From Salipiger mucosus DSM 16094 (GTDB lineage: Bacteria > Pseudomonadota > Alphaproteobacteria > Rhodobacterales > Rhodobacteraceae), in contig NZ_KE557273.1 in NCBI RefSeq assembly GCF_000442255.1, forward strand, positions 392,713 to 456,712: a stretch of DNA of 64,000 nt, given 5' to 3'. Positions 53,999-62,422 of the stretch are shown piece after piece; position 1 is the first letter of the stretch; every line of letters starts with the position of its first letter. A program made the position numbers and the translations under genes. Under the pieces are notes generated by a model, which saw nothing but the letters and a program-made list of their open reading frames with translations, searched no databases and had not been told where the DNA came from.

Positions 53999-54648
53999 TG
54001 CATCATGTCCTTGGTGTTGCCGCCCCCGCCGCGCAGGGCGTATTCGATCAGGGTCACCAGCGTCTCGCGCCGGGTCGTCAGCGAAGGCGCCTCGAGCAGC
54101 GCCTGCTTGTCCTCGTGGGCGAAGTCCAGCAGCATCGAGAGCGAGTTGACCAGAAGCTCGTCCTCGGCTTCCTTCAGCGAGTCCCAGTCGGTCGAGAGGT
54201 TCATCGTCTCGAAATACCGCGTGAGAAGCGCAAGGAAGGCCTCGCGGTCGAACGTCGGATCGTGCTCGACCGGCTGCATGTCCTGGTCGAAGCCCTCCCA
54301 GCTCACCTCGCAGCGGCGGTAGGGCGTGAAGCCGTCGGTCTCGCGCAGGATGCGGAAGCGCGACAGCCCGGTCAGGGTGATCATGTAGCGCCCGTCCTCG
54401 GTTTCCGAGAACTGAGTTACGCGGCCCGCGCATCCGATGCGGTGCAGCCCGTGGCCGCCGTCGCGCGCGGCTGCCTCGTCGGGCTGGACCATGCCGATCA
54501 CCCGGGTGTCCGTCTTGAGTGCGTCGTCGAGCATCGCGAGGTACCGCGGCTCGAAGATATGAAGGGGAAGCCGGGCGCGCGGCAAGAGCAGCGCGCCGGG
54601 CAGGGGAAACACCGGGATCGTTCCCGGCAAGTCGAAACGCCGTGCCAT
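53995..54648 (-). CDS. Lon substrate-binding (LON N-terminal) domain protein
   Basis: 217 residues consisting of a free-standing LON N-domain: [26 protein letters not shown] near the start (typical opening of Lon N-domains), then [23 protein letters not shown] (about 70-95), followed by a helical part. Lon N-domains bind unfolded or specific proteins; stand-alone versions of uncertain role are common in alphaproteobacteria between a thioredoxin-like gene and the Trm112-like gene, exactly as here. No ATPase or protease domain. Confidence 0.9.
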   Translation of the reverse strand: MARRFDLPGTIPVFPLPGALLLPRARLPLHIFEPRYLAMLDDALKTDTRVIGMVQPDEAAARDGGHGLHRIGCAGRVTQFSETEDGRYMITLTGLSRFRILRETDGFTPYRRCEVSWEGFDQDMQPVEHDPTFDREAFLALLTRYFETMNLSTDWDSLKEAEDELLVNSLSMLLDFAHEDKQALLEAPSLTTRRETLVTLIEYALRGGGGNTKDMMQ

Positions 54649-54676
54649 GACCTGCTAGCTAGTCCGGCGACCCGGC

Positions 54677-55600
54677 TCAGGCAAATATCATCGAGCTCAG
54701 TTTGCGACGGCCGTTCAGCACCACAGGATCGTTGGGCTTAAGCGCCTCGAAGATGGTGATGAGCTGCCCCTTCGCGGCGCCCTCGTTCCACTCGCGATCG
54801 CGCCGGAAGAGCTCCAGCAGCTGATCCACGGCACCCGCCGCGTCGCCCTTGGAATAAAGCGCCTGCGCCAGGTCGAAGCGCGCCTGGTGGTCGTCGGGGT
54901 CGGCCTCGACCTTGGCGGTCAGCTCGCCCACCGGGCCCACGCCCGCGGCCTGCCGTGCCAGCTCGAGCTGCGCATGCGCCGCCTCCAGCTCGGGCGCCTT
55001 GGAGATCTCGACCGGCGCGCCGTTCAGGATCGCCTCGGCCTGGTCGAGGTCTTCCATCGCGATATGCGTACGCACCAGCCCGCCGTAGGCGGCGGCGTTC
55101 TTGGGATCCTCCTCGAGGATCGCGGCAAAGATCTGCGCCGCATCCGCGGTCGCGCCCTGTTCCAGCATCTCCTCGGCGCTGGCAACGGCCTCGGCCAGCC
55201 CGTCGCCCTCGCCGCCGGCGGCGCCGCCACCGGCCTGCACCACGCGGTCGATGAAGGCCTTGAGCTCGGATTCAGGCAGCGCGCCCTGGAAGCCGTCGAT
55301 CGGCTGGCCCTTGTAGAAGGCGTAGACCGTCGGGATCGACTGGATGCGCAGCTGGCCCGCGATGCTCTGCGCCTCGTCGACGTTGACCTTGGCCATCACC
55401 ACGGCGCCCCCGGCCTCGGTCACCGCCTTTTCGAGCGCCGGTCCGAGCTGCTTGCAGGGGCCGCACCAGGGCGCCCAGAAGTCGACGATGACCGGCACCT
55501 CCTGGCTCTTCTCCACGACCTCGGCCATGAAGTTGGCCTCGCTCACGTCCTTGATCAGGTCCTGCTTCGGCGTCTGCGCCGCGCCACCAAGTTCCAGCAT
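54677..55600 (-). CDS. Thioredoxin-TPR co-chaperone (CnoX/YbbN type)
   Basis: 307 residues. Thioredoxin domain (about 10-120) with active-site Cys46 and Cys49 in FWAPWCGPCK and the cis-proline loop IQSIPTVYAF; C-terminal tetratricopeptide region (about 135-290, ILEEDPKNAAAYGGLVRTH). Such chaperedoxins hold oxidation-sensitive proteins and pass them to GroEL. Start ATG 55600 lies after a GGAGGACGC ribosome-binding site. The intact CxxC indicates redox activity. It is 28 bases upstream of the Lon-N-domain gene and probably co-transcribed with it. Confidence 0.88.
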   Translation of the reverse strand: MLELGGAAQTPKQDLIKDVSEANFMAEVVEKSQEVPVIVDFWAPWCGPCKQLGPALEKAVTEAGGAVVMAKVNVDEAQSIAGQLRIQSIPTVYAFYKGQPIDGFQGALPESELKAFIDRVVQAGGGAAGGEGDGLAEAVASAEEMLEQGATADAAQIFAAILEEDPKNAAAYGGLVRTHIAMEDLDQAEAILNGAPVEISKAPELEAAHAQLELARQAAGVGPVGELTAKVEADPDDHQARFDLAQALYSKGDAAGAVDQLLELFRRDREWNEGAAKGQLITIFEALKPNDPVVLNGRRKLSSMIFA

Positions 55601-55771
55601 CCCGCGTCCTCCGCTCCTTGCGGTTGATTTCTTGGGTAAATGGCGCATGGTCCGCCTCGATGCAAGGGGCGGGCGGGCATGCCAGGACTGCCGCGCGCCC
55701 GCTGCCAGCGCGCCGGGCACTCCCTTCCCCGCGAGCGGGAGGGGGGAGGGAAAACGGGAGCTGGCGGAGGA

Positions 55772-56461
55772 TTAGCCCTCCGGTACCCCCGGCACCCCCG
55801 CGATCTCGGCCCAGACCGGCAAATGGTCCGAGGCCCGCCGCGCCGCGCCGCCCCGGTGCACGCCCGAGCCCGTCACCGCCAGCCCGGACCCCAGCGCGAA
55901 GCCGTCCAGCGCCACGAAGGGCCGCGCCGCGTGGTAGCTGCGCCCGGGCAGCAGGATGCGGTAGGCCTCCTCCCAGGGCTCGTAGCCGTGCCGGTCGGAC
56001 CATTCGTTGAGATCCCCCGCGATCACCGTGTGTGCCTCATCGCCGCCCAGGTGCGCGCGGATCGCCAGCATCTGCCGCAGCCGCCAGCGGCGCATCAGCC
56101 CCAGGTGCGTGCCCACCACCGTCAGCCCGTCGAGCCGCACCATCACCGCGCCGCGCGGCTCCAGCCCCGGCAGTTCCAGGTGGCGCGTCTCGCGCACCGC
56201 GAGATCGCGCCGCACCAGCACCGCGTTGCCGTGAAAGCCCAGGCTCACGTCCGTCGCGGCCAGGTCGGCCACCACGTAGTCGGTCTCCTGCTCGATCAGG
56301 AAGCGCGGCAGGGCCGAGGGCCGGGGTCCCAGCCGCCGGTCCGCCTCCTGCAGCACGGCCACGTCCGCTCCCAGCGAATTCAGCACCGACAGGATGCGCG
56401 CCGGATCCCGGCGCCGGTCGATGCCCACGGCCTTGCGGATGTTGTAGCTCGCGATCCGCAT
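55772..56461 (-). CDS. Endonuclease/exonuclease/phosphatase (EEP) family protein
   Basis: 229 residues with the EEP catalytic pattern: SYNIRKAVG (Asn), LQEAD (metal Glu), VGTHLGL (His), AGDLNEW (Asp, Asn) and a terminal SDHLPVWAE (Asp-His pair). The fold covers nucleases, lipid phosphatases and cardiolipin-related enzymes; specificity is not set by these motifs. It directly follows, and overlaps the end of, a cardiolipin synthase gene, which suggests a phospholipid connection. Confidence 0.85.
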   Translation of the reverse strand: MRIASYNIRKAVGIDRRRDPARILSVLNSLGADVAVLQEADRRLGPRPSALPRFLIEQETDYVVADLAATDVSLGFHGNAVLVRRDLAVRETRHLELPGLEPRGAVMVRLDGLTVVGTHLGLMRRWRLRQMLAIRAHLGGDEAHTVIAGDLNEWSDRHGYEPWEEAYRILLPGRSYHAARPFVALDGFALGSGLAVTGSGVHRGGAARRASDHLPVWAEIAGVPGVPEG

Positions 56462-57912
56462 TACAGCACCGGCGCCAACAGCCGCGCCGCCGGCGCCCCC
56501 AGCCGCACCCAGAGCGGCTGCTCCTCGAGGTCGTGCACCATCCGGCGCGCCCCCTCCATGTCGGCGGCCAGCATGGCCGAGACCCGGTCGGCAAACCCCT
56601 CGTCGAAGATCAGCGCCATGGTCTCGAAGTTCAGCCGGAACGAGCGGTTGTCGAGGTTCGCCGTCCCCACTGCCGCGCGGTCGCCGTCAACCAGGATGAC
56701 CTTCTGGTGCATGAAACCGCCCTCGTAGCGATAGACCTCGATCCCCGCCGCGCGGATCTCGTCGAAGTAGGCATGCGCGGCCAGCCAGGGAAGGTAGTGG
56801 TCGGCCATGTCGGGCACCAGCAGCCGCACGTCGCAGCCGCGCAGCGCGGCCGCTTTCAGCGCGGCCAGCACCTCGGCGTCGGGCACGAAGTAGGGCGAGG
56901 CGATCCAGACCCGCTCGCGCGCCCCTGTGATGAGGGTGAAGAAGAACAGCGCCCCCGTGTCCGGCCCGTCGGCGGGGCCGCTGGGCACGATCAGCCCGGG
57001 CAGGTCCTCGGGCTGCGCCTCGGGGGTCCAGCACAGCGCCTCGCCCAGCTTCTCGCCGGTGGCCCAGTGCCAGTCCTCGGCGAAGGCGCGCTGCAACTGC
57101 GCCACCATGGGCCCGCGCAGCGCGACCTGCGTGTCGCGCCAGGGCCCGTAGGTCGCGTCGCGGCCCATGTAGAGGTCCGCCACGTTGTGCCCGCCGGTAA
57201 AGCCCTCGTGCCCGTCGACGATGACGGTCTTGCGGTGGTTGCGGAAATTGACCTGGAAGCGCCATGTCGGCCCGCGCGCCGCGCGCGGGTCGAGGATGCG
57301 CACCCCCGCCTCCTCCAGCCGCGCCCGGTAGGCGGCGGGCAGCCCGTAGCTGCCCACGCCGTCGTAGATCACCCGCACCGCGACCCCGCGCCGCGAGGCC
57401 GCCTTCAGCCGCTCGGCCAGCGCGTTGCCCAGGTCGTCATCCGAGATGGTGTAGAACTGCACCAGCACGTAGTCCCGCGCCCGGTCGATGGCGGCGAAGA
57501 TCGCGTCGAAGGTGGCCTCGCCGTCGATCAGCAGCTCCGCCGCGTTGCCCCGCGTCGCCGGCAGGTTGGCCAGCTGCTCGAAGGGCGCGACGCCCGCCGC
57601 GGCGCCACCCGTTCCGGTGTCGCAGCCGGGCCCCCGATCGTCGCGCTGGCCGGTGGCGTCGGTCTCTCCCAGCGCCCGCGTCGCCTCGCGGCTCGCCTGC
57701 CGCTCGCGCCTGTAGCCGCGCAGCTTGTGCTGGCCGAAGACCGCGTAGGCGGGCAGGGCGAACCAGGGCGCGGCCAGCAGGAAGACCACCCAGGCCACGG
57801 CCCCCTGCGGCGTGCGCGCAGAGGTGACCGCGCGCCAGGCGCTGTAGGCCACGAGAACCGGCACGATCAGGGCAAGCGCCCCGAGAAGGAACGACGACAG
57901 GGCAGGGGTCAT
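56461..57912 (-). CDS. cls: Cardiolipin synthase (phospholipase D superfamily)
   Basis: 483 residues from ATG 57912; the longer open frame up to 59796 is a shadow of the amidase gene. N-terminal pair of membrane helices (about 5-25, 38-60), then two HKD motifs: HRKTVIVDGHEGFTGGHN and HQKVILVDGDRAAVGTANLDNRS, both complete (HxKxxxxD). It condenses two phosphatidylglycerols into cardiolipin plus glycerol at the inner membrane. The 3' end shares its last base with the start of the EEP gene. Confidence 0.9.
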   Translation of the reverse strand: MTPALSSFLLGALALIVPVLVAYSAWRAVTSARTPQGAVAWVVFLLAAPWFALPAYAVFGQHKLRGYRRERQASREATRALGETDATGQRDDRGPGCDTGTGGAAAGVAPFEQLANLPATRGNAAELLIDGEATFDAIFAAIDRARDYVLVQFYTISDDDLGNALAERLKAASRRGVAVRVIYDGVGSYGLPAAYRARLEEAGVRILDPRAARGPTWRFQVNFRNHRKTVIVDGHEGFTGGHNVADLYMGRDATYGPWRDTQVALRGPMVAQLQRAFAEDWHWATGEKLGEALCWTPEAQPEDLPGLIVPSGPADGPDTGALFFFTLITGARERVWIASPYFVPDAEVLAALKAAALRGCDVRLLVPDMADHYLPWLAAHAYFDEIRAAGIEVYRYEGGFMHQKVILVDGDRAAVGTANLDNRSFRLNFETMALIFDEGFADRVSAMLAADMEGARRMVHDLEEQPLWVRLGAPAARLLAPVL

Positions 57913-58050
57913 GACCGCCTTGTAACGGATCGCCCCCGGCGGCGTAAGGTCCCGGCGCACCTCCCGGAGCCGCCACATGCACCGCCACCCCGGAACGCAT
58001 CCGCACCCGGCCCGTTTTGCCTGCATACCAAGGCAGACAACGGAGCCCCC

Positions 58051-59469
58051 ATGACCGACGCCGCCGACCCCGGTGCCATGACCGCCGCGCAACTCAGCCG
58101 CGCCTACGCGTCCCGCGATCTCTCGCCGCTCGAGGCCACGCGGGCCGCGCTCTCGCGCATCGAGCAGTACAACGAGGCGGTCAACGCCTACGTCTTCGTC
58201 GATGCCGAAAGCGCCGAGGAGGCCGCCCGCGCCTCGGCGCAGCGCTGGGGGCAGGGCCGGCCGCGCAGCCCCATCGACGGCGTCCCGGTCTCGGTCAAGG
58301 ACCTGACCGAGGTGGCGGGCTGGCCCGCACGCGACGGCTCGCGGCTGACCGACGACACGCCCTGCGAGGGCGATGCGCCCCCCGCCCGCGCCCTGCGCGA
58401 AGCCGGCGCGGTGCTGCTGGGCAAGACCAACACGCCGGAATTCGGCTGGAAGGGCGTCACCGACAACCGCGTCTTCGGCGCCACCTCGAACCCCTGGGAC
58501 ACCCGGCTCACCGCCGGCGGCTCCTCGGGCGGGGCGGCGGCGGCCTGCGCGCTCAACCTCGGCATGCTGCACCAGGGCGGCGACTCGGGCGGCTCGATCC
58601 GCATCCCCGCCGCCTTCACGGGCGTCTTCGGCTTCAAGCCGACCTTCGGCTGGACGCCGCAGTGGCCACCCTCCAAGGCGGCCTCGCTCAGCCACATCGG
58701 CCCCCTGACCCGCACGGTCGAGGATGCCGCCATGATGCTCAACGTCATCGGCCGTTACGACTACGACGACCCCTACGCCACGCGCGGCCAGCCCGATGAC
58801 TGGGCTGAGTGCCTCGGGCAGGACATCCGCGACCTGCGCATCGCCTTCGCGCCGAACCTGGGAGGGGCCGCGGCCGACGAGGATGTCTCCATACGGGTGC
58901 GCGAGGCCGCCGGGCACCTGTCGGACCTCGGCGCCGAGGTGGTCGAGGTCGATCCCGGCCTCGAGAGCCCGATCGACATCTTCCAGAAGATCTGGTTCAC
59001 CGCCTCGCTCGACCTCTACAACTCCTGCACCGAGGCGCAGCGCCGCCAGCTCGACCCGGGGCTCGTCGACAACGCGCGCCGCGCCGAGAACTGGTCGGCG
59101 GTCGACTTCTTCCGCGCCCTCTCGGCCCGCGCCGAACTGACCCAGAAGCTCGAGCGCTTCAACCGCGAGTATCACCTGCTGATGACGCCCACCGTGGCCG
59201 TCTCGCCCTTCGAGGTGAACCACGACACGCCGCCGGGCCGGGGGATGAAGGACTGGACCGAGTGGTCGCCCTACACCTATCCCTTCAACCTCTCTCAGCA
59301 GCCCGCCGCCTCGATCCCCTGCGGCTTCACCGATACCGGCCTGCCGGTCGGCTTCCAGCTCGCGGGGGGCAAGCACGACGACCTGCGCGTGCTGCGCGCG
59401 GCCCATGCCTACATGGAGGCGCACCCGCCGCGCTTCCCCAAGGTGCCCGACCCGTCCGAGACGGTCTGA
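58051..59469 (+). CDS. Amidase signature family enzyme
   Basis: 472 residues from ATG 58051. The Ser-cisSer-Lys triad is visible: Lys83 (VSVKDLT), cis-Ser around 158 (TAGGSSGGAAAA) and nucleophile Ser182 (GGDSGGSIRIPA). Such amidases hydrolyse aliphatic or aromatic amides, carbamates or, as GatA, glutamine; no GatB/C is adjacent, and the C-terminal LDPG...ADYHL-like part suggests a catabolic amidase. Divergent from cls, followed after 91 bases by an alpha/beta hydrolase. Confidence 0.88.
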   Translation: MTDAADPGAMTAAQLSRAYASRDLSPLEATRAALSRIEQYNEAVNAYVFVDAESAEEAARASAQRWGQGRPRSPIDGVPVSVKDLTEVAGWPARDGSRLTDDTPCEGDAPPARALREAGAVLLGKTNTPEFGWKGVTDNRVFGATSNPWDTRLTAGGSSGGAAAACALNLGMLHQGGDSGGSIRIPAAFTGVFGFKPTFGWTPQWPPSKAASLSHIGPLTRTVEDAAMMLNVIGRYDYDDPYATRGQPDDWAECLGQDIRDLRIAFAPNLGGAAADEDVSIRVREAAGHLSDLGAEVVEVDPGLESPIDIFQKIWFTASLDLYNSCTEAQRRQLDPGLVDNARRAENWSAVDFFRALSARAELTQKLERFNREYHLLMTPTVAVSPFEVNHDTPPGRGMKDWTEWSPYTYPFNLSQQPAASIPCGFTDTGLPVGFQLAGGKHDDLRVLRAAHAYMEAHPPRFPKVPDPSETV

Positions 59470-59560
59470 AGGCAGTGCATTGGGGCGGGGGGCAGCGGCT
59501 GTTCCCCGCCCGCAAAGGCGCGTATCACGGGGCCGTCCCGCATCCGCACCGAGAGGCCCC

Positions 59561-60454
59561 ATGACCGCACCCGACACGCTGCCCGCCCCCCGCGCCTGCA
59601 CATGGGAAATCGACGGCCTGCACCTCGCGGGCCTCGCCTGGGGCCCCGAGGAGGGCACGCCGGTGCTGGCCCTGCACGGCTGGATGGACCACGCCGACAG
59701 TTTCCGCGAACTGGCCCCGCGCCTGGCGGGCTGCCACGTGGTCGCGCCCGACCTCAGCGGCCAGGGGCTCAGCGGCCACCGCGCGGCCCATGCCACCTAC
59801 AACATCTGGGACGACCTGCCCCAGCTCGTGGCGCTCCTGGACGTGCTCGGCTGGACCGACGCGGTGCTCCTCGGGCATTCCCGCGGCGCCAACATCGCGG
59901 CGCTCTTCGCCGCCGCGCTGCCCGAGCGCGTTCGCGCGCTGGTCTCGCTCGACTCGCTGGTGCCCGAGCCGGCCCCCGAGGACGCCTTCGTGCCCACCCT
60001 GCGCGCCTTCGTCGAGCAGACCCGCCGCCAGCAGGGCCGCCCGCCCCGCCGCTTCGAGAGCCGCGCCGCCTACATCGACCGCCGCGTCGACCAGGGCAAC
60101 GCCCGCCGCACCGCCGAGGCCCTCGCCGACCGCGCGCTCGAACCCGCCGATGGCTGGGTCCACCTGCGCGGCGACGCCCGCCTCTTCGCGAGTTCCGCGG
60201 TCAAGCTGACCCGCGCCAACGTCGAGGCGGTCCTCTCTGCGCTCCGCTGCCCGGTCCTCAACATCTGGGCCTCGGACGGCATCCGCGCCCGCCGCGACCA
60301 CGTCGCCGACCTCGCCCGCCGCGCCGAGACGCTGGTGGCGCACTACGAGACCACGGAACTCGCCGGAGACCACCACTTCCACCTCGACCCGCAGGCCGCG
60401 GAAGAAATCGCGACGGCGGTGGCGGCGTTCCTGGAGAGGGGCGGGGTGCGATAG
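59561..60454 (+). CDS. Alpha/beta hydrolase
   Basis: 297 residues from ATG 59561. Alpha/beta-hydrolase fold: oxyanion motif ALHGWMDHADSF (about 37-48), nucleophile elbow GHSRGAN with Ser107, late Asp and the catalytic His in GDHHFHLD (about 278-285). The HGWMD start is typical of esterases/epoxide-hydrolase relatives (MhpC/serine-hydrolase-like group). Substrate unknown. It follows the amidase on the same strand, so the pair might act in sequence on an ester-amide; context only. Confidence 0.85.
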   Translation: MTAPDTLPAPRACTWEIDGLHLAGLAWGPEEGTPVLALHGWMDHADSFRELAPRLAGCHVVAPDLSGQGLSGHRAAHATYNIWDDLPQLVALLDVLGWTDAVLLGHSRGANIAALFAAALPERVRALVSLDSLVPEPAPEDAFVPTLRAFVEQTRRQQGRPPRRFESRAAYIDRRVDQGNARRTAEALADRALEPADGWVHLRGDARLFASSAVKLTRANVEAVLSALRCPVLNIWASDGIRARRDHVADLARRAETLVAHYETTELAGDHHFHLDPQAAEEIATAVAAFLERGGVR

Positions 60455-60608
60455 GTTCTGTCACCGCAGGCAGCTTCGACAGACCAAGCGGGTCCGAGCC
60501 TGCGTTTTCGGTTACTGTCGCGAGCTGGCCGTTGAAGGCTCTTCAATGACAGCTGCCGTGCCGCTGGCGGTCGGCATGACCATGTTCCAGCCGCCGTCGC
60601 CGAAAATT

Positions 60609-61397
60609 CTACAAATCGAACGTCGCAAACACCGGCGCGTGGTCGGAGGGCTTCTCCCAGCCGCGCGCCGCGCGCAGGATGCGGCTCGAATGCGCCGCCG
60701 AGGCGATGTCGGGCGTCGCCCAGACATGGTCCAGCCGCCGGCCCTTGTCCGCCGCGTCCCAGTCCGGCGAGCGGTAGGACCACCACGAGTAGAGCTGCCC
60801 CTCCGGCAGGTCCTTGCGGGTGACGTCCACCCAGCCGCCGGCCTCCTGCGCCGCGCCGAGGCTCTCGACCTCGACCGGCGTGTGCGAGACCACCTTCAGC
60901 ATTTTCTTGTGATCCCAGACGTCGTCCTCGCGCGGGGCGATGTTCAGGTCGCCCACGAGGATCGCGTTCCGGGGCGCCTCGTCGCGGAACCAGTCGCGCA
61001 TCTCCGACAGGTAGTCGAGCTTCTGGCCGAACTTCTCGTTCACCGCCCGGTCCGGCTTGTCGCCGCCCGCGGGGACGTAGAAGTTGTGCACCACCGGGCC
61101 GCCCTCGATCTCGGCGGCGACGTGGCGGGCGTGACCCAGCGCGGCGAAATCCTTGTCGCCGAGATCGCGCAGCGGCAGCTTCGACAGGATCGCCACGCCG
61201 TTGTAGCCCTTCTGCCCGCGCGCCACCATGTGGCCGTAGCCCAGTTCGCGGAAGCGCTCGGTCGGGATCTTGTCCACCGGGCTCTTGCACTCCTGCAGGC
61301 AGAGGACGTCGGGCGCCTCCTCCTCCATCAGCTTGGCCACCAGCGCCTCGCGCAGGCGGACCGAGTTGATGTTCCAGGTGGCGAGGGTGAAGGGCAT
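60609..61397 (-). CDS. xthA: Exodeoxyribonuclease III
   Basis: 262 residues from ATG 61397. ExoIII/AP endonuclease of base excision repair: TWNINSVR (Asn), LQECK (metal Glu), NFYVPAGGD (Tyr), VGDLNIAP (Asp-Asn pair) and RLDHVWA plus SDHAPVFATF (Asp-His) are all present. Length matches the family (about 260-268). It is convergent with the alpha/beta hydrolase; the 154-base gap between them (60455-60608) shows nothing distinctive. Confidence 0.93.
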   Translation of the reverse strand: MPFTLATWNINSVRLREALVAKLMEEEAPDVLCLQECKSPVDKIPTERFRELGYGHMVARGQKGYNGVAILSKLPLRDLGDKDFAALGHARHVAAEIEGGPVVHNFYVPAGGDKPDRAVNEKFGQKLDYLSEMRDWFRDEAPRNAILVGDLNIAPREDDVWDHKKMLKVVSHTPVEVESLGAAQEAGGWVDVTRKDLPEGQLYSWWSYRSPDWDAADKGRRLDHVWATPDIASAAHSSRILRAARGWEKPSDHAPVFATFDL

Positions 61398-61473
61398 GGG
61401 GGTCTCCTGCGGGTGGCGGATTGGCCGCGCGACCCTGTCAGCCCGGCGCCCGGCGCGCAAGCCGGATCGCCGC

Positions 61474-62376
61474 TCAGAGCACGAGGATCAGCACCACGAT
61501 CGACAGCGCCAGCACCCCGATGCCGGCCAGCTCGCGCCGCGTCACCGTCTCGCGGAAGAACAGCACCGAGGCCAGGAGCGACAGGATCAGCTCGACCTGT
61601 CCCAGCGCCTGAACGTAGGCCGCCGTCTGCAGCGTGAAGGCGGTGAACCACGACAGGCTGCCCGCCATCGAGGTCAGCCCCAGCCAGAGCGCCGTGCCCC
61701 GCGCGCCCCAGACCGCCGTAATCTGCCCCGGCTCGCGCCAGCGCAGCCAGAGCGACATGACCAGCGTCTGGCTCAGCGTCACGCAGACCAGCGTGACGCC
61801 GGCGCGCAGCAGCGGGTCGTCGCTGGCAATCTGCAGCGTGGCCGCGCGGTAGCCCACCGCCGAGAAGGCGAAGAAGAACCCCGAGGCCAGCCCCAGCGCC
61901 ACCGCCGGGCTCATCAGCCGGCGCAGCAGGTTCTCCGACAGGCCCGGCGTCTCCGACAGCATCAGCACGCCCACCAGCCCGATCAGGATCGCGCCCCAGC
62001 CCCCGGGCGAGATCTGCTCGCCCAGCAGCAGCAGGCCCACCAGCGCGGTCTGGATCACCTCGGTCTTCTTGAAGGTGATGCCCACGGCGAAGTTTCGCCG
62101 CGCGAACAGCGCCACGACGCAGACCGTCGCCAGGATCTGCCCCAGCGCGCCCAGCCAGGCATAGCCCCAGAAGGCCGGCGGCAGGGCGGGCCAGGGCTGC
62201 CCCGTGGCGGTCAGGTAGATCCCGGTGCAGAGGGCCGCCGCCGGCATGGCATAGGCGAAGCGCGCGAAGGTGCTGCCCGTGGCCGAAAGCCCGCCCATGC
62301 TGAGCGTCTTGTGCAGCATGAAGCGGATCGTCTGGAAGACGGCGGCGCAGAGGGTGACGGGGATCCAGAGTTCCAT
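61474..62376 (-). CDS. EamA/DMT-family membrane transporter
   Basis: 300 residues from ATG 62376. About ten predicted membrane helices in two EamA repeats (about 4-140 and 155-295), with no large loops. Typical DMT pieces: LLGEQISPGGWGAILIGLVGVLML closing the first repeat and FFRETVTRRELAGIGVLALSIVVLI closing the second. Such proteins export amino acids, nucleotides or metabolites; substrate not predictable. Lies between xthA and the gamma-glutamyltransferase on the same strand. Confidence 0.85.
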   Translation of the reverse strand: MELWIPVTLCAAVFQTIRFMLHKTLSMGGLSATGSTFARFAYAMPAAALCTGIYLTATGQPWPALPPAFWGYAWLGALGQILATVCVVALFARRNFAVGITFKKTEVIQTALVGLLLLGEQISPGGWGAILIGLVGVLMLSETPGLSENLLRRLMSPAVALGLASGFFFAFSAVGYRAATLQIASDDPLLRAGVTLVCVTLSQTLVMSLWLRWREPGQITAVWGARGTALWLGLTSMAGSLSWFTAFTLQTAAYVQALGQVELILSLLASVLFFRETVTRRELAGIGVLALSIVVLILVL

Positions 62377-62422
62377 GCGCCGTTGATGGCGCGCGCGCGC
62401 CGGAAAGACCAGCGCAAAGCCG

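Noticed and set aside
56032..59469. A 1145-codon open frame ending in the amidase
   Set aside because: The first 673 codons overlie the cardiolipin synthase and EEP genes on the other strand and have no domain of their own.
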